Shown: positions 50,295-62,088, counted from the first letter of the stretch. The stretch is 64,000 nucleotides of DNA from Streptococcus oralis (GCF_001578705.1 NZ_KQ969038.1:365690-429689); one strand, 5' to 3'. Notes: generated by a model from the sequence alone, not told the origin. Made by a program: numbers and translations.

Positions 50295-51126
50295 TTAGCG
50301 ACTCCTTAAACTCCTCTATCTTGATTGGCAGTTTTTTAAAAGCTACACCCCTATCTGCCAAACGTTTACAAAAAGCTGTGATTTTAGGCACACCTAACTG
50401 CACATTTTCCATAAAGGCTACATCTTGGAAAACTTCGCTCGGTTTACCACTTTTGACTAAGCTCCCCTTTTCCATAACATAGACCTGATCAGCATACTCA
50501 GCTACATCATCCATCAAATGCGTTACCAGAACGATTGTCATTCCAGAAAGGTGAAGTTTTTTAAACAGGGTCATCAATTCTTTTCTGCCCAGAGGATCTA
50601 GCCCTGCTGTTGGCTCATCCAAAACCAAGACAGTTGGCTCCATGGCTAGCATACCTGCTATAGCCACACGTCTCATCTGACCACCTGAAAGTTCAAAAGG
50701 ACTGCGCTCAAAAAGTGACTCATTGATGCCTACCAAGGCTAACTTTTCACGCGCAATTTTCTTGGCCTCTTCCTCAGAAACTCCAAAATTTTGCGGTCCA
50801 AACGCCACATCTTTCAAAACAGTCTCTTCAAAAATCTGATTTTCAGCAAATTGAAACACTAGACCAACCTGCTTTCGAATCTGGCGAATTTCTTTATTGG
50901 TTGATGTAGGGGTAATGACGGTATCGAAAACTCGAATAGAACCTTTACTTGGTACTAATAGGCCATTTAAAAGCTGTAAAATCGTTGATTTCCCACTACC
51001 CGTGTGTCCTACTAAAGCTGTATAGGAGCCATCCTCAATCGTCAAGGAAACATCAGTCAAAGCTGATGAAGATAGGGGAGTCCCCTCTTGATAGGTAAAG
51101 CTCACATTTTCTAGAGTAATTCCCAT
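50287..51126 (-). CDS. ecfA2: ECF transporter ATPase EcfA2
   Basis: 279-residue ABC ATPase of the ECF module. Walker A is GHTGSGKST, the signature [12 protein letters not shown], and Walker [13 protein letters not shown]. It overlaps ecfA1 by 16 nt and ecfT by 8 nt. It pairs with EcfA1 to drive uptake of several vitamins. Confidence 0.95.
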   Translation of the reverse strand: MGITLENVSFTYQEGTPLSSSALTDVSLTIEDGSYTALVGHTGSGKSTILQLLNGLLVPSKGSIRVFDTVITPTSTNKEIRQIRKQVGLVFQFAENQIFEETVLKDVAFGPQNFGVSEEEAKKIAREKLALVGINESLFERSPFELSGGQMRRVAIAGMLAMEPTVLVLDEPTAGLDPLGRKELMTLFKKLHLSGMTIVLVTHLMDDVAEYADQVYVMEKGSLVKSGKPSEVFQDVAFMENVQLGVPKITAFCKRLADRGVAFKKLPIKIEEFKESLNG

Positions 51127-51938
51127 AACTTGTCCTCTAGCTCTCCTTCTGTCAAATATCCATCCGGCAACTGATAACCAGTCTCTCTCAAAGATTCTCT
51201 CAATTGATTAGTAAAAGGCTCATCTAACCCTATCTGGTCAAGGTCATCCCGAGAAAAAAGTTCTCTTGGACTGCTGGTTGACTCCACTTGGCCTTTTTTC
51301 ATGACCAAGACACGATCACTCATCGCAACTTCTTCCAAATCGTGCGTAATGGAGACGACTGTCATCTGGTGGTATTTTCGAATCTCTTGAACTGTCTGAA
51401 TCAGTTCTCTGCGCCCCTCAGGATCCAACATACTTGTAGCCTCGTCCAGAATCAAAATAGCTGGTCTCAAGGCAACAACTCCTGCAATAGCCACCCGTTG
51501 TTTTTGTCCACCAGACAAACGAGCTGGTTCTCTCTTCTTAAAGTCCAGCATACCTACCAACTCCAAAGATTCAGCCACTCTCTTTTTCATTTCTTCACGA
51601 GGAAGTCCCTGATTTTCTAGGCCAAAGGCAACATCATCTTCAACAGTCGCCCCCACAAATTGGTTATCTGGATTTTGAAAAACCATACCAATTTGACGAC
51701 GCAAGTCCCAAACGTTCTCAGAGGACAGCAGTTGACCATCTATCCAGATTTCTCCAGACTCTGCTTCAAGCAAGCCATCAATCAAACGGATAGTTGTTGA
51801 TTTTCCACTCCCATTATGGCCTACAATCGAAAGCCATTCTCCACGTTTCACGTGAAACGAGACATTATTAACGTCATAATGTTCCTGGTCTTCCTTATAA
51901 CGAAAAGACAGATCTTTTACTTCAATAATCGATTTCAT
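51111..51938 (-). CDS. ecfA1: ECF transporter ATPase EcfA1
   Basis: 275-residue ABC ATPase. Walker A is GHNGSGKST, the signature [14 protein letters not shown], and Walker [12 protein letters not shown]. It overlaps pgsA by 4 nt. A parS-like palindrome lies within its N-terminal codons (51844-51859, residues about 27-32). Confidence 0.95.
   Translation of the reverse strand: MKSIIEVKDLSFRYKEDQEHYDVNNVSFHVKRGEWLSIVGHNGSGKSTTIRLIDGLLEAESGEIWIDGQLLSSENVWDLRRQIGMVFQNPDNQFVGATVEDDVAFGLENQGLPREEMKKRVAESLELVGMLDFKKREPARLSGGQKQRVAIAGVVALRPAILILDEATSMLDPEGRRELIQTVQEIRKYHQMTVVSITHDLEEVAMSDRVLVMKKGQVESTSSPRELFSRDDLDQIGLDEPFTNQLRESLRETGYQLPDGYLTEGELEDKLWELL
51844..51859. other. parS-like site within ecfA1
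   Basis: CGTTTCACGTGAAACG is a perfect palindrome matching the ParB-binding consensus TGTTTCACGTGAAACA at 14 of 16 bases. Such sites cluster near the origin. Confidence 0.8.
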
Positions 51939-52480
51939 TTCGAACCAAATGTCCCTTTGAATACATAAGCGCTACCCTTGAAATAATCATAACCAGAGTA
52001 GATAGTGAAAAACAAAGCTATATAAAGCAACAGTTGCCCAATTAAATTCCAATGTAAGAGCAAAAAGATAATGGCAAACATTTGACTAAAGGTCTTAATT
52101 TTCCCTGGCATCGCTGCTGCTAGAACTGTCCCTCCCGTCTCAACAAGCAACAAACGCAAGCCTGTCACCGCAAGTTCACGACAGATGATAATAGCAACAA
52201 CCCAAGCTGGAGCCATACCTAACTCAATCAACATGATAAAAGCTGACATAACCAGCAACTTATCCGCCATCGGATCTGCAAACTTTCCAAAGTTGCTGAC
52301 TACATTCCATTTACGAGCAAGATAGCCATCGAGATAATCCGTTATACTAGCAACTGCAAAGATGATTGCTGCCAGCAAGTGACTGCCTTGTGAATGGCCC
52401 AAAGTCAAAATAAGAATAAAGAGAGGTATAAAGAGAATTCTACCAATTGTTAATACATTAGGGATTTGTTCTTTTTTCAT
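51935..52480 (-). CDS. pgsA: Phosphatidylglycerophosphate synthase
   Basis: 181-residue membrane enzyme joining CDP-diacylglycerol and glycerol-3-phosphate. The CDP-alcohol phosphotransferase motif is complete: DGYLARKWNVVSNFGKFADP with MAD after it. It overlaps ecfA1 by 4 nt and lies 10 nt after the RodZ-like gene. Confidence 0.96.
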   Translation of the reverse strand: MKKEQIPNVLTIGRILFIPLFILILTLGHSQGSHLLAAIIFAVASITDYLDGYLARKWNVVSNFGKFADPMADKLLVMSAFIMLIELGMAPAWVVAIIICRELAVTGLRLLLVETGGTVLAAAMPGKIKTFSQMFAIIFLLLHWNLIGQLLLYIALFFTIYSGYDYFKGSAYVFKGTFGSK

Positions 52481-52490
52481 TGTTTCTTCC

Positions 52491-53315
52491 TTAGTCTGTA
52501 GTGAATGTAAGTGTTACAGTTCCAGTCTGAGTCGTCAACTTGGAAGTATCAACTGTTTGATTATCTACAGTCACAGTAACTCCCTTCACTACACCTAAGG
52601 TGATAGTAACGGGATTCTTAGTTGAAACTGTTGTTTTTGCATTTTTATTGTCTGCGGATAGTGTCACACCACCCTCTAGCTCGCTTCCTGAAACACTAAC
52701 CCAGCTAGTTACATCCGAAACTGCCAGCTGAACCGTAGCTGTTTCCTTACTCGTTTTATACCGAGCTTCAATGCGGTTTCCTTCGCCTGACACTGTAATA
52801 GTTGATTCCGTAGTAGAAGATGGGCTAGACGTCTGACTACTAGAAGATGAACTAGTTGAGGTTGTGGAACTAGTTGAGCTCACAACACTATAATTAGGCG
52901 AAGAAGGACGCGTTGGTTGAGTCTGGATATAATTCCAAACATAATAAGTCACAAAAATTAAAATCGACAAAGCAAATAGAACGAAATAAAACAAGGGGAG
53001 ATAAGACGTTTTTTTCTTATTTGATCGTCTACGACCAGACAAGTCTTCTTCATCAACATCTACCTCTTCGTAGGTAATCATGCTTCCCGAATCATAGGCA
53101 TCCAAAATGATTCGCTCGTCCAATTCAACCGCCCAGGCATATTTTCTCAAAAAAGAACGAGCATAAAATGGACTAGGAAGTTGATCAAAATCATCAGCCT
53201 CCATAGCCTCTAATAAATTCATCTGAATATCCGTTTTTGCCTGCAGTTCTTCTATACTCAATCCCTGGTTAATTCTGGCTAGACGCAGAACCTCACCAAT
53301 TGTTTTTTTTCTCAT
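52491..53315 (-). CDS. RodZ-like HTH membrane protein
   Basis: 274-residue protein with an N-terminal Xre-like HTH (about 1-75, KTIGEVLRLARINQGLSIEEL) and a basic stretch before one membrane segment (about 110-130). A Ser/Thr-rich linker (145-175) leads to a C-terminal beta domain of the DUF4115/RodZ kind. In ovococci RodZ links to the elongation machinery. I start at ATG 53315, with AAGGA 9 nt upstream; ATG 53324 is too close to that site. It lies between the M16 pair and pgsA. Confidence 0.85.
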   Translation of the reverse strand: MRKKTIGEVLRLARINQGLSIEELQAKTDIQMNLLEAMEADDFDQLPSPFYARSFLRKYAWAVELDERIILDAYDSGSMITYEEVDVDEEDLSGRRRSNKKKTSYLPLFYFVLFALSILIFVTYYVWNYIQTQPTRPSSPNYSVVSSTSSTTSTSSSSSSQTSSPSSTTESTITVSGEGNRIEARYKTSKETATVQLAVSDVTSWVSVSGSELEGGVTLSADNKNAKTTVSTKNPVTITLGVVKGVTVTVDNQTVDTSKLTTQTGTVTLTFTTD

Positions 53316-53350
53316 ACGTACCATTCCTTCTTTCTAGTATTAGTCATCTT

Positions 53351-54634
53351 TTAAGCTGGAAAGATTGTGAAATCAACTAGATCACCATTATCAATCAAAC
53401 GATGTCCAGCTTCTAGAACATCCTCCAAAGTAATTTCCTGTAAAATTTTTGGAAAATCAAAAATTGTTTCTCCGCGATCCATCGGATCGTATTGAGTTGC
53501 AATAAATTCCAAAGAGTTCATGCTACTGAAAAACTCACCAAATATCTCACTCTTAACAAGATCTAAATGCTCCTCGGTAATATCCGCATCACTACTAAAC
53601 TGACGAATCGCTTTACGAAATTGATGCGACAGAGAAACAGGCTCTTTCGTGTCCATTGTCAATATCACAAAATGAAAGCGACTGTTGACTTCAACCTCAA
53701 GTGACAATGACGCATCTAACTTCCCATTCTCATATAACTTTTGAAATCGCTCAGAAGTCCAACCAAACATCATCGTAAACAATAATTTTAGCAAAATATT
53801 ATAACGGTAGCAATCTTCTGCTGCCACCTCACCTGCTCCCCTAATTCCAACAGCAAGTTTTGGTGAAGAGACTTCCATCCGAAGGTTATCTGTTTCTTTG
53901 ACAGCTTGTAAAGTAAGCTTCTCCTTCCTTACTACCATTTCTTCCAAGTTTCTAAGTTTCTTTTGCAAAAAATAGTTCTCAACTGTATCTACATCAAAAT
54001 TCCCAACTAAAAACAAAGACATATTTACAGGTTTGTAAAAGGCTGTAAAGTTATTTTTTAAGTCATTTAGCTGGATATTGTTAATTGACTTTTCACTTCC
54101 AACAATATCTGCTGCCAGAGGAGTATTGGGATAAAGATTTGCTAATGTTGCAAAAAACAGACGCGAATCTGGATCATCTTGGTACATCTCACGTTCCTGT
54201 TGGATAATTTCCCTCTCCATCTCAACTGAATCTTCTGTAAAATGAGCAACTGTTACCAATTCTTCAAGCAAATCCAAATTTTCTGATAAATGATCTATTG
54301 TCGAAAACAAATAACTCGTCTTTGTAAAACTTGTAAAAGCATTGCTATCAGCTCCCAAGCGTGTAAAAGACTCCATAATATCTTCAGCATTTTCTCTCTC
54401 AAACAGTTTGTGTTCAAGAAAATGTGCAATTCCAGCTGGATAACACTGTAAACCTTTTTCAGATAGTGTAAAGTTTGTGTCTACTGATCCAAATCGAACT
54501 GTTACAACTCCGTAAACTTCATTAAATTGTTTCTTAGGAAGGAGAGAAACTATCAATCCATTTGATAGACGAGTCTGATAAACCGTCTCCTTTACAGCAG
54601 GATAGTATTTTTCTTCAAAGGTAACTGGTGTCAT
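53351..54634 (-). CDS. M16 family zinc peptidase (active-type subunit)
   Basis: 427-residue pitrilysin-family protein with the inverted zinc motif HFLEH (in AGIAHFLEHKLFE) and a downstream Glu region (EEMVTVAHF-like helix, written LEELVTVAHFTE). It resembles Bacillus YmfH. It overlaps the partner gene upstream by 4 nt. The two likely form a heterodimer like other bacterial M16B pairs. The substrate is unknown. Confidence 0.9.
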   Translation of the reverse strand: MTPVTFEEKYYPAVKETVYQTRLSNGLIVSLLPKKQFNEVYGVVTVRFGSVDTNFTLSEKGLQCYPAGIAHFLEHKLFERENAEDIMESFTRLGADSNAFTSFTKTSYLFSTIDHLSENLDLLEELVTVAHFTEDSVEMEREIIQQEREMYQDDPDSRLFFATLANLYPNTPLAADIVGSEKSINNIQLNDLKNNFTAFYKPVNMSLFLVGNFDVDTVENYFLQKKLRNLEEMVVRKEKLTLQAVKETDNLRMEVSSPKLAVGIRGAGEVAAEDCYRYNILLKLLFTMMFGWTSERFQKLYENGKLDASLSLEVEVNSRFHFVILTMDTKEPVSLSHQFRKAIRQFSSDADITEEHLDLVKSEIFGEFFSSMNSLEFIATQYDPMDRGETIFDFPKILQEITLEDVLEAGHRLIDNGDLVDFTIFPA

Positions 54635-55881
54635 TCTATTCCTTCCATAAAGTATATCGCTTGTAACCGGACACTATTTGCTGCTTTGCAGATAGCTTCT
54701 TTATCAACTTGATTTAATTTTTCAATCCAATTGTCAAAATCTGATGTAGATTTCCCTAACAAACTTTTCAAGTAAACTCGCTCGATTAGTGAGCTTTGAC
54801 TATCTTGCGCAAGCAACAAGGTTCTGCTAATCATCTCCTTAGTCTGTTCAATCTCCAAATCTGTAAAATTACCTTTTTTTAGTTCAAGTAATTGATGATT
54901 CATCAATTTTCTGGCTTGATTGCGCTTTTCTCGGTCAATGCCAGCATACATCCTCAATTGACCACTAAATAAATCCAATTGACTGGAGATAGTGTAGGCT
55001 AGACCAGCATTTTCCCGAACATTTGTAAAAAGCTTAGAGTGAGCAAAACCACCTAACAGACCATTCATTACTACCATGGCTAAATGATGCTTGTCTCCAT
55101 AGCTCGTAGAACAATGGTAAGCCAATTCCAAAACAGATTGGCCCACATTCTTACGAACCATTCCTTCCCGAAGGACATTTGAATATGGTTGTTTGTACTG
55201 AGGCTTGACATCGATTTGACGCCCAGTAAAGGAGAATGACCTCAACCACTCCTTCACTTCTACTTCATTAAAATCACCCAAGAAAAAGAAATCAATTCGA
55301 TCATTTTTCAGAGCATCTTGAAAGCAAGTGTAGCTACTTTCCGGAGACTCATTTGAAATGCGATTTCGTAAATCACTGTATCTCAATTGAAGACGCTCAT
55401 CACGGAAGAACAAGCTATCCAACTCCTTATGAGCAAAATAAAATGAATCATCCATATCAGTAGCCAAACTAGCCAATAACTGTTTTCTTTCAATTTCAAA
55501 TAAGGCTGGCTCAAAAGCACCATCTTGAGCTAAGGGGGCAAATAAAGTCTGGCTCACCAGTTCAAAAATTTGAGAAGTCAAGACATTCTTTTTACTTAAA
55601 AAATCATCCCTCACATAGGTAAATGTTAGGTCAAGAATATGTACCTGTCCCCTACGATAAGCACTCGTAGAAATATCTGTTCCATACAAACTTGCTAAAT
55701 ATCTGCGAAAAGCTTGAGATGTTGGGTAAGCTTTATTGGCAGTTTCCAACATACTTGCACTTAACATGCGTCCCGCTATTGTCTCAAGAGATAAGGGAGC
55801 AGTAAAACGAATAGTGATTTTATTTGTTTTAAACTTTTTGGATTGAACAAAATGTGCTGAAATTCCAGGCACCAACTCCAT
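54631..55881 (-). CDS. M16 family peptidase homologue lacking the zinc motif
   Basis: 416-residue M16 fold protein resembling Bacillus YmfF. At the place of HxxEH it reads RMLSASMLETANKAYP, so zinc binding is lost. A C-terminal basic/aromatic region (NAGLAYTISSQLDLFSGQL) is typical of M16B non-catalytic partners. It is first of the two genes, with AAGGAGG before ATG and a promoter divergent from yaaA. Confidence 0.9.
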   Translation of the reverse strand: MELVPGISAHFVQSKKFKTNKITIRFTAPLSLETIAGRMLSASMLETANKAYPTSQAFRRYLASLYGTDISTSAYRRGQVHILDLTFTYVRDDFLSKKNVLTSQIFELVSQTLFAPLAQDGAFEPALFEIERKQLLASLATDMDDSFYFAHKELDSLFFRDERLQLRYSDLRNRISNESPESSYTCFQDALKNDRIDFFFLGDFNEVEVKEWLRSFSFTGRQIDVKPQYKQPYSNVLREGMVRKNVGQSVLELAYHCSTSYGDKHHLAMVVMNGLLGGFAHSKLFTNVRENAGLAYTISSQLDLFSGQLRMYAGIDREKRNQARKLMNHQLLELKKGNFTDLEIEQTKEMISRTLLLAQDSQSSLIERVYLKSLLGKSTSDFDNWIEKLNQVDKEAICKAANSVRLQAIYFMEGIE

Positions 55882-55908
55882 ACCTTACCTCCTTACATAT
55901 AGAGTTCT

Positions 55909-55917
55909 ATTATACCA
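55909..55917 (-). promoter_or_regulatory. Promoter of the M16 pair (extended -10)
   Basis: TGGTATAAT on the minus strand, hexamer at 55909-55914, 27 nt before the start. Confidence 0.75.
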
Positions 55918-56012
55918 CGAAAATCAAAATTTTTCTTGTTCTCTTTATAGCTTTCAAAAGTAAAATCGTTTTCATTTTGACTGACTTTCCTTCAGTTATT
56001 TCAGGGAAAATA

Positions 56013-56021
56013 TGGTATAAT
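56013..56021 (+). promoter_or_regulatory. yaaA-recF promoter (extended -10)
   Basis: TGGTATAAT on the plus strand, hexamer at 56016-56021. It is divergent from a near-identical element of the M16 unit. Confidence 0.75.
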
Positions 56022-56041
56022 ACCTTAGATTGAGGTGAATT

Positions 56042-56410
56042 ATGGAATACAAATTATTTGAAGAATTTATTACGCTCCAAGCCCTCCTAAAAGAGCTTGG
56101 AATTATACACAGCGGCGGTGCTATCAAATCCTTTCTAATAGAGCATCAAGTTTACTTTAATGGTGAATTAGAAAGTAGACGTGGGAAAAAAATCCGTATT
56201 GGAGATACGATTGACATCCCTGATTTAAAAATTGACATCACCTTGACACAACCAAGTTTAAAAGAGCAAGAAGAATACCAAGCAGATAAGATTGAAAAAG
56301 AGCGGATTGCTAAACTTGTCAAAGAGATGAACAAGGGTGTAAAGAAAGAAAAACAAAAAACTACTTCATCACCTAAAGCCAAACAAGCTCCACGTTTTCC
56401 AGGAAGATAA
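56042..56410 (+). CDS. yaaA: S4-domain RNA-binding protein YaaA
   Basis: 122-residue protein with an S4 fold in the first about 75 residues ([20 protein letters not shown] and [11 protein letters not shown]) and a Lys-rich helical tail. The YaaA family sits next to recF in many Firmicutes, as here (2-nt gap). It probably binds RNA or the ribosome; the function is unproven. Confidence 0.9.
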   Translation: MEYKLFEEFITLQALLKELGIIHSGGAIKSFLIEHQVYFNGELESRRGKKIRIGDTIDIPDLKIDITLTQPSLKEQEEYQADKIEKERIAKLVKEMNKGVKKEKQKTTSSPKAKQAPRFPGR

Positions 56411-56412
56411 CT

Positions 56413-57510
56413 ATGTGGCTTCAACATTTAACAATTAAGACCTTTCGAAATTACAAAGAGGCAAAAATTGATTTTAATCCAAAATTAAACGTCTTTTTAG
56501 GCCAAAATGCGCAAGGAAAGACCAATATTCTAGAAGCAATCTATTTCTTAGCTTTGACACGTAGTCATCGTACTCGGACAGATAAAAATCTCATTCATTT
56601 TGATGAAGAGCAACTTCATCTTTCTGGCTTAATACAGAAAAAAACAAGCTCTATACCTCTAGAAATTGATTTAACACCAAAAGGGCGTGTGACTAAAGTC
56701 AATCACTTAAAACAAGCTCGCCTCTCAGACTACATTGGACATATGAATGTGGTCCTCTTTGCACCTGAAGATCTCCAGCTAATTAAAGGAGCACCTTCCA
56801 TTCGTCGAAAGTTTATAGACATCGAACTGGGACAAATTAAACCAATTTACTTGTCAGACCTGTCAAACTACAACCATATACTCAAGCAAAGAAATACTTA
56901 CCTAAAATCCAGTCAAAAGATTGACGAAACATTTCTGTCAGTCTTAGATGATCAGTTGGTAGAATACGGTTGTCGCGTCATAAAGCATCGGATAAAATTC
57001 ATTAAAGATTTAGAAAAATTTGGTCAAAAAAAACACTTAGAAATTTCAAATCAATTAGAAGAGTTGTCAATATCTTATCAATCATCTGTCAACTTTACTA
57101 ATGAAGAACTGTTAATGGATTCTTTTAAAACGGCTTTAGAAAAAAGTAGATCAAGAGATTTATATAAAAAGAATACTGGTGTCGGCCCTCATCGAGATGA
57201 CATTACTTTCTATATCAATGGTATAGATGCTAGTTTTGGAAGTCAAGGTCAACATCGTAGTCTTGTACTCTCTATAAAATTAGCAGAAATAGAGTTAATG
57301 GAAAGTATTACCAACGAGTCTCCGATACTACTACTTGACGATGTTATGAGCGAACTTGACAACACTAGACAACTAAAATTATTAGAAACGATTTCACAAT
57401 CTATCCAAACCTTTATCACAACAACAAGTTTAGACCACTTGCAAAATTTGCCAGAAAATCTTAGTATCTTCAATATCCAAAGTGGTAAAGTATCTGTAAA
57501 CCCAAATTGA
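56413..57510 (+). CDS. recF: DNA replication and repair protein RecF
   Basis: 365-residue SMC-like ATPase that helps load RecA at gaps. Walker A is GQNAQGKTN (about 30-38), the signature [14 protein letters not shown], and Walker [14 protein letters not shown]. It starts 2 nt after yaaA. In this group it lies left of the origin rather than next to dnaN. Confidence 0.96.
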   Translation: MWLQHLTIKTFRNYKEAKIDFNPKLNVFLGQNAQGKTNILEAIYFLALTRSHRTRTDKNLIHFDEEQLHLSGLIQKKTSSIPLEIDLTPKGRVTKVNHLKQARLSDYIGHMNVVLFAPEDLQLIKGAPSIRRKFIDIELGQIKPIYLSDLSNYNHILKQRNTYLKSSQKIDETFLSVLDDQLVEYGCRVIKHRIKFIKDLEKFGQKKHLEISNQLEELSISYQSSVNFTNEELLMDSFKTALEKSRSRDLYKKNTGVGPHRDDITFYINGIDASFGSQGQHRSLVLSIKLAEIELMESITNESPILLLDDVMSELDNTRQLKLLETISQSIQTFITTTSLDHLQNLPENLSIFNIQSGKVSVNPN

Positions 57511-57523
57511 CAACTTTGTAAAC

Positions 57524-57556
57524 AAAAAGAACTCCTGAAATTCAGGAGTTCTTTTT
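57524..57556. terminator. Bidirectional terminator recF / guaB
   Basis: Long perfect inverted repeat AAAAAGAACTCCTGAA / TTCAGGAGTTCTTTTT with a one-base centre; it serves the convergent genes recF and guaB. Confidence 0.93.
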
Positions 57557-57562
57557 TACTTC

Positions 57563-59092
<1,530 letters not shown>

Positions 59093-59094
59093 CT

Positions 59095-59122
59095 ATCATA
59101 CCATTCTATGAAAATTTGTCAA
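59095..59122 (-). promoter_or_regulatory. guaB promoter
   Basis: Minus strand TTGACA (59117-59122), 16-nt spacer, TATGAT (59095-59100). Confidence 0.8.
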
Positions 59123-59144
59123 TTATATTTATAACAGAAAACAT

Positions 59145-59184
59145 AAAAAAACTATCCCTGTGATTCTATGGAAGAGATAGTTTT
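59145..59184 (-). terminator. trpS terminator
   Basis: AACTATC / GATAGTT stem with a long loop, followed by TTTTTTTATG on the minus strand. Confidence 0.7.
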
Positions 59185-59203
59185 ACGATTCATATTTTAT
59201 CTA

Positions 59204-60229
59204 TTATTTAAAATAATTTAGTCCCATTGCTCCCTTAACTTCAGATAGAGTTTGCCCTGCAACCTCACGAGCTTTTTCACTACCTTTTTGAAGCATATTG
59301 TACACTTCACCCATATCCTTAGCAAATTCGATACGGCGCTCACGAATAGGACCAAGTTCACGTTCGAGTATTTCAAGTAGATAACGCTTCGTCTTCACAT
59401 CGCCAAGACCACCACGTTGATAGTGTTCTTTCATCTCTGCAATGTCTTGAGCATCTTCAGGACGACCAAAAACATCTAGATAATGGAAAACCATATTTCC
59501 TTCAATCTTACCTGGATCCTCGACTCGAATATGGTCTGGATCAGTATACATGCTCATGACTTTTTTACGCAAGGTATCCGCATCATCAGCTAGATAAATA
59601 CCATTATTAAGGGATTTAGACATCTTGGCATTTCCATCTAAACCAGGCAAACGCCCTGCTCTCTCATTTTCTGGATAAATACCTTCCGGTTCCACCAAGA
59701 CATCACAGTTATATGCGTTATTAAAGGAACGAACAATCTCGCGAGTTTGCTCAATCATTGGTTTTTGGTCTGTTCCTACAGGAACATAATTGGCCTTGAA
59801 AGCTGTGATATCAGCTGCTTGCGCAATTGGATAAACCAAAAATCCTGTCGGAATACTTTCTCCAAACCCTTTCTGAGCAATCTCTGTTTTCACTGTAGGA
59901 TTGCGTTCCAAACGAGCTAGTGAAACCAAATTCATATAGTACATAGACAGCTCAGCCAACTCTGGAATTTGACTTTGAATAAAGATAGTCGATTTACTAG
60001 GATCCAATCCAACTGCTAGATAATCTAAGGCAACATTCCCAATCGATTCTACAATCGTTTGAGGGTCTTTGGCATGATCTGTCAACGCTTGTTGGTCCGC
60101 CAAAAAAACAAACATGTCATACTTGTCTTCTTCCTGCAGTAATACTCTATTTTTAAGACTCCCAACATAATGTCCAATATGCAATTTTCCTGTTGGGCGA
60201 TCTCCTGTTAAAATAATGGGTTTCGTCAT
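59204..60229 (-). CDS. trpS: Tryptophanyl-tRNA synthetase
   Basis: 341-residue class I synthetase. The HIGH motif is in [13 protein letters not shown], and the KMSKS motif is in [17 protein letters not shown] precedes the start. No T-box leader is present in the 195 bases upstream, only an extended -10 promoter. Confidence 0.97.
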   Translation of the reverse strand: MTKPIILTGDRPTGKLHIGHYVGSLKNRVLLQEEDKYDMFVFLADQQALTDHAKDPQTIVESIGNVALDYLAVGLDPSKSTIFIQSQIPELAELSMYYMNLVSLARLERNPTVKTEIAQKGFGESIPTGFLVYPIAQAADITAFKANYVPVGTDQKPMIEQTREIVRSFNNAYNCDVLVEPEGIYPENERAGRLPGLDGNAKMSKSLNNGIYLADDADTLRKKVMSMYTDPDHIRVEDPGKIEGNMVFHYLDVFGRPEDAQDIAEMKEHYQRGGLGDVKTKRYLLEILERELGPIRERRIEFAKDMGEVYNMLQKGSEKAREVAGQTLSEVKGAMGLNYFK

Positions 60230-60257
60230 TTTTTTCTCCTTCGAAATGGTCTCTTCA

Positions 60258-60266
60258 ATTATAGCA
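60258..60266 (-). promoter_or_regulatory. trpS promoter (extended -10)
   Basis: TGCTATAAT on the minus strand, hexamer at 60258-60263, 28 nt before the ATG. Confidence 0.7.
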
Positions 60267-60365
60267 TTTTTTTGTTAAAATAACAGAAAATTATTTAAAT
60301 CAAACGACTAACTCATTGTAAATAAAACTGTAAACTTAATTGACACAAAATTGACAGATAAAAAT

Positions 60366-60394
60366 TTGAATATTTCTCTCTTTTCTAGTAGAAT
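60366..60394 (+). promoter_or_regulatory. Promoter of the ABC-F gene
   Basis: TTGAAT (60366-60371), 17-nt spacer, TAGAAT (60389-60394). Confidence 0.65.
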
Positions 60395-60424
60395 AAATGT
60401 ATTACATATTATAGGAGAAAAATA

Positions 60425-62047
60425 TTGCTTACAGTATCTGATGTTTCACTACGTTTTAGTGATCGCAAACTTTTTGATGATGTCAACATCAAATTTACAG
60501 AAGGAAATACATACGGATTAATTGGTGCTAATGGTGCTGGGAAGTCTACATTCTTAAAAATTCTGGCTGGTGATATCGAACCTACAACTGGTCACATCTC
60601 TCTTGGCCCAGATGAACGTCTCTCTGTCCTCCGTCAAAATCACTTTGACTATGAAGATGAACGTGCAATTGATGTCGTTATCATGGGAAATGAAAAACTA
60701 TATAGCATCATGAAAGAAAAAGATGCTATTTACATGAAGGAAGATTTCTCAGACGAGGACGGTGTTCGTGCAGCTGAACTTGAAGGTGAATTTGCCGAAC
60801 TTGGAGGTTGGGAAGCAGAAAGTGAAGCATCTCAATTACTTCAAAACCTAAATATTCCAGAAGAATTGCACTACCAAAACATGAGCGAATTGGCCAATGG
60901 TGAAAAAGTGAAGGTTCTCCTTGCTAAAGCCTTATTTGGTAAACCTGATGTTCTTCTTTTGGACGAGCCGACCAACGGTCTTGATATCCAGTCTATTACT
61001 TGGTTAGAAGATTTCTTGATTGACTTTGATAACACCGTTATCGTTGTATCCCACGACCGTCACTTCCTCAACAAAGTGTGTACTCATATGGCCGACCTTG
61101 ACTTTGGAAAAATCAAACTCTATGTCGGAAACTACGACTTCTGGAAGGAATCTTCTGAGCTTGCTGCTAAATTGCTAGCAGACCGTAATGCCAAGGCAGA
61201 AGAAAAAATTAAGCAATTGCAAGAATTCGTTGCTCGCTTCTCTGCCAACGCTTCTAAGTCAAGACAAGCAACGTCTCGTAAAAAAATGCTTGACAAGATT
61301 GAATTAGAAGAGATTGTGCCATCTAGTCGTAAATATCCATTTATCAACTTTAAAGCAGAACGTGAGATTGGTAATGATCTCTTGACAGTAGAAAATCTAA
61401 CTGTAAAGATTGATGGTGAAACTATCCTAGACAATATTAATTTCATCTTGCGTCCAGGTGATAAGACAGCTCTTATTGGACAAAATGACATCCAAACGAC
61501 TGCATTAATTCGTGCAATCATGGGTGACATCGACTATGAAGGAACTGTCAAGTGGGGAGTTACTACTAACCGTTCTTACTTGCCAAAAGATAACTCGGCT
61601 GATTTTGCAGGGGGAGAGTCAATCCTTGACTGGTTGCGTCAATTTGCAAGTAAAGAAGAAGATGACAATACCTTCCTACGTGGTTTCCTTGGTCGTATGC
61701 TCTTCTCTGGAGATGAGGTTAACAAACCTGTAAACGTCTTGTCAGGGGGAGAAAAAGTGCGTGTTATGCTTTCAAAACTTATGCTCTTGAAATCAAACGT
61801 CCTTGTACTTGATGATCCAACAAATCACTTGGATTTGGAATCTATCTCAAGCTTGAACGATGGATTGAAAAACTTTAAAGAATCAATCATCTTTGCTAGT
61901 CATGACCACGAGTTCATTCAAACTTTGGCAAACCATATTATTGTTTTGTCTAAGAATGGCGTCATCGATCGTATCGATGAAACCTACGATGAATTCCTAG
62001 AAAATGCAGAAGTACAAGCAAAAGTCAAAGAACTTTGGAAAGACTAA
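60425..62047 (+). CDS. ABC-F family ATPase (YkpA/YbiT-like)
   Basis: 540-residue cytosolic ABC-F protein with two ATPase domains joined by a charged linker (about 235-295), likely acting on the ribosome. Domain 1 has Walker A GANGAGKS (34-41) but a weak signature, LANGE. Domain 2 has a strong signature, LSGGEKVRVML, but Walker A reads GQNDIQTT (352-359), without the Gly-Lys. Both defects fall in the same ATP site, so one site should be active and the other degenerate. The start is TTG at 60425, with AGGAG upstream and no nearby ATG. As recalled, YkpA-type proteins share this pattern. Confidence 0.92.
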   Translation: MLTVSDVSLRFSDRKLFDDVNIKFTEGNTYGLIGANGAGKSTFLKILAGDIEPTTGHISLGPDERLSVLRQNHFDYEDERAIDVVIMGNEKLYSIMKEKDAIYMKEDFSDEDGVRAAELEGEFAELGGWEAESEASQLLQNLNIPEELHYQNMSELANGEKVKVLLAKALFGKPDVLLLDEPTNGLDIQSITWLEDFLIDFDNTVIVVSHDRHFLNKVCTHMADLDFGKIKLYVGNYDFWKESSELAAKLLADRNAKAEEKIKQLQEFVARFSANASKSRQATSRKKMLDKIELEEIVPSSRKYPFINFKAEREIGNDLLTVENLTVKIDGETILDNINFILRPGDKTALIGQNDIQTTALIRAIMGDIDYEGTVKWGVTTNRSYLPKDNSADFAGGESILDWLRQFASKEEDDNTFLRGFLGRMLFSGDEVNKPVNVLSGGEKVRVMLSKLMLLKSNVLVLDDPTNHLDLESISSLNDGLKNFKESIIFASHDHEFIQTLANHIIVLSKNGVIDRIDETYDEFLENAEVQAKVKELWKD

Positions 62048-62057
62048 ATAAGACTTC

Positions 62058-62088
62058 AAAACTCAGTTGGGGTAGCCAACTGAGTTTT
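62058..62088 (+). terminator. Terminator after the ABC-F gene
   Basis: Perfect 13-bp stem AAAACTCAGTTGG / CCAACTGAGTTTT with a five-base loop. Confidence 0.88.

Noticed and set aside
60230-60424. T-box leader for trpS
   Set aside because: No T-box core, specifier loop or antiterminator is visible, only a short leader with a promoter.
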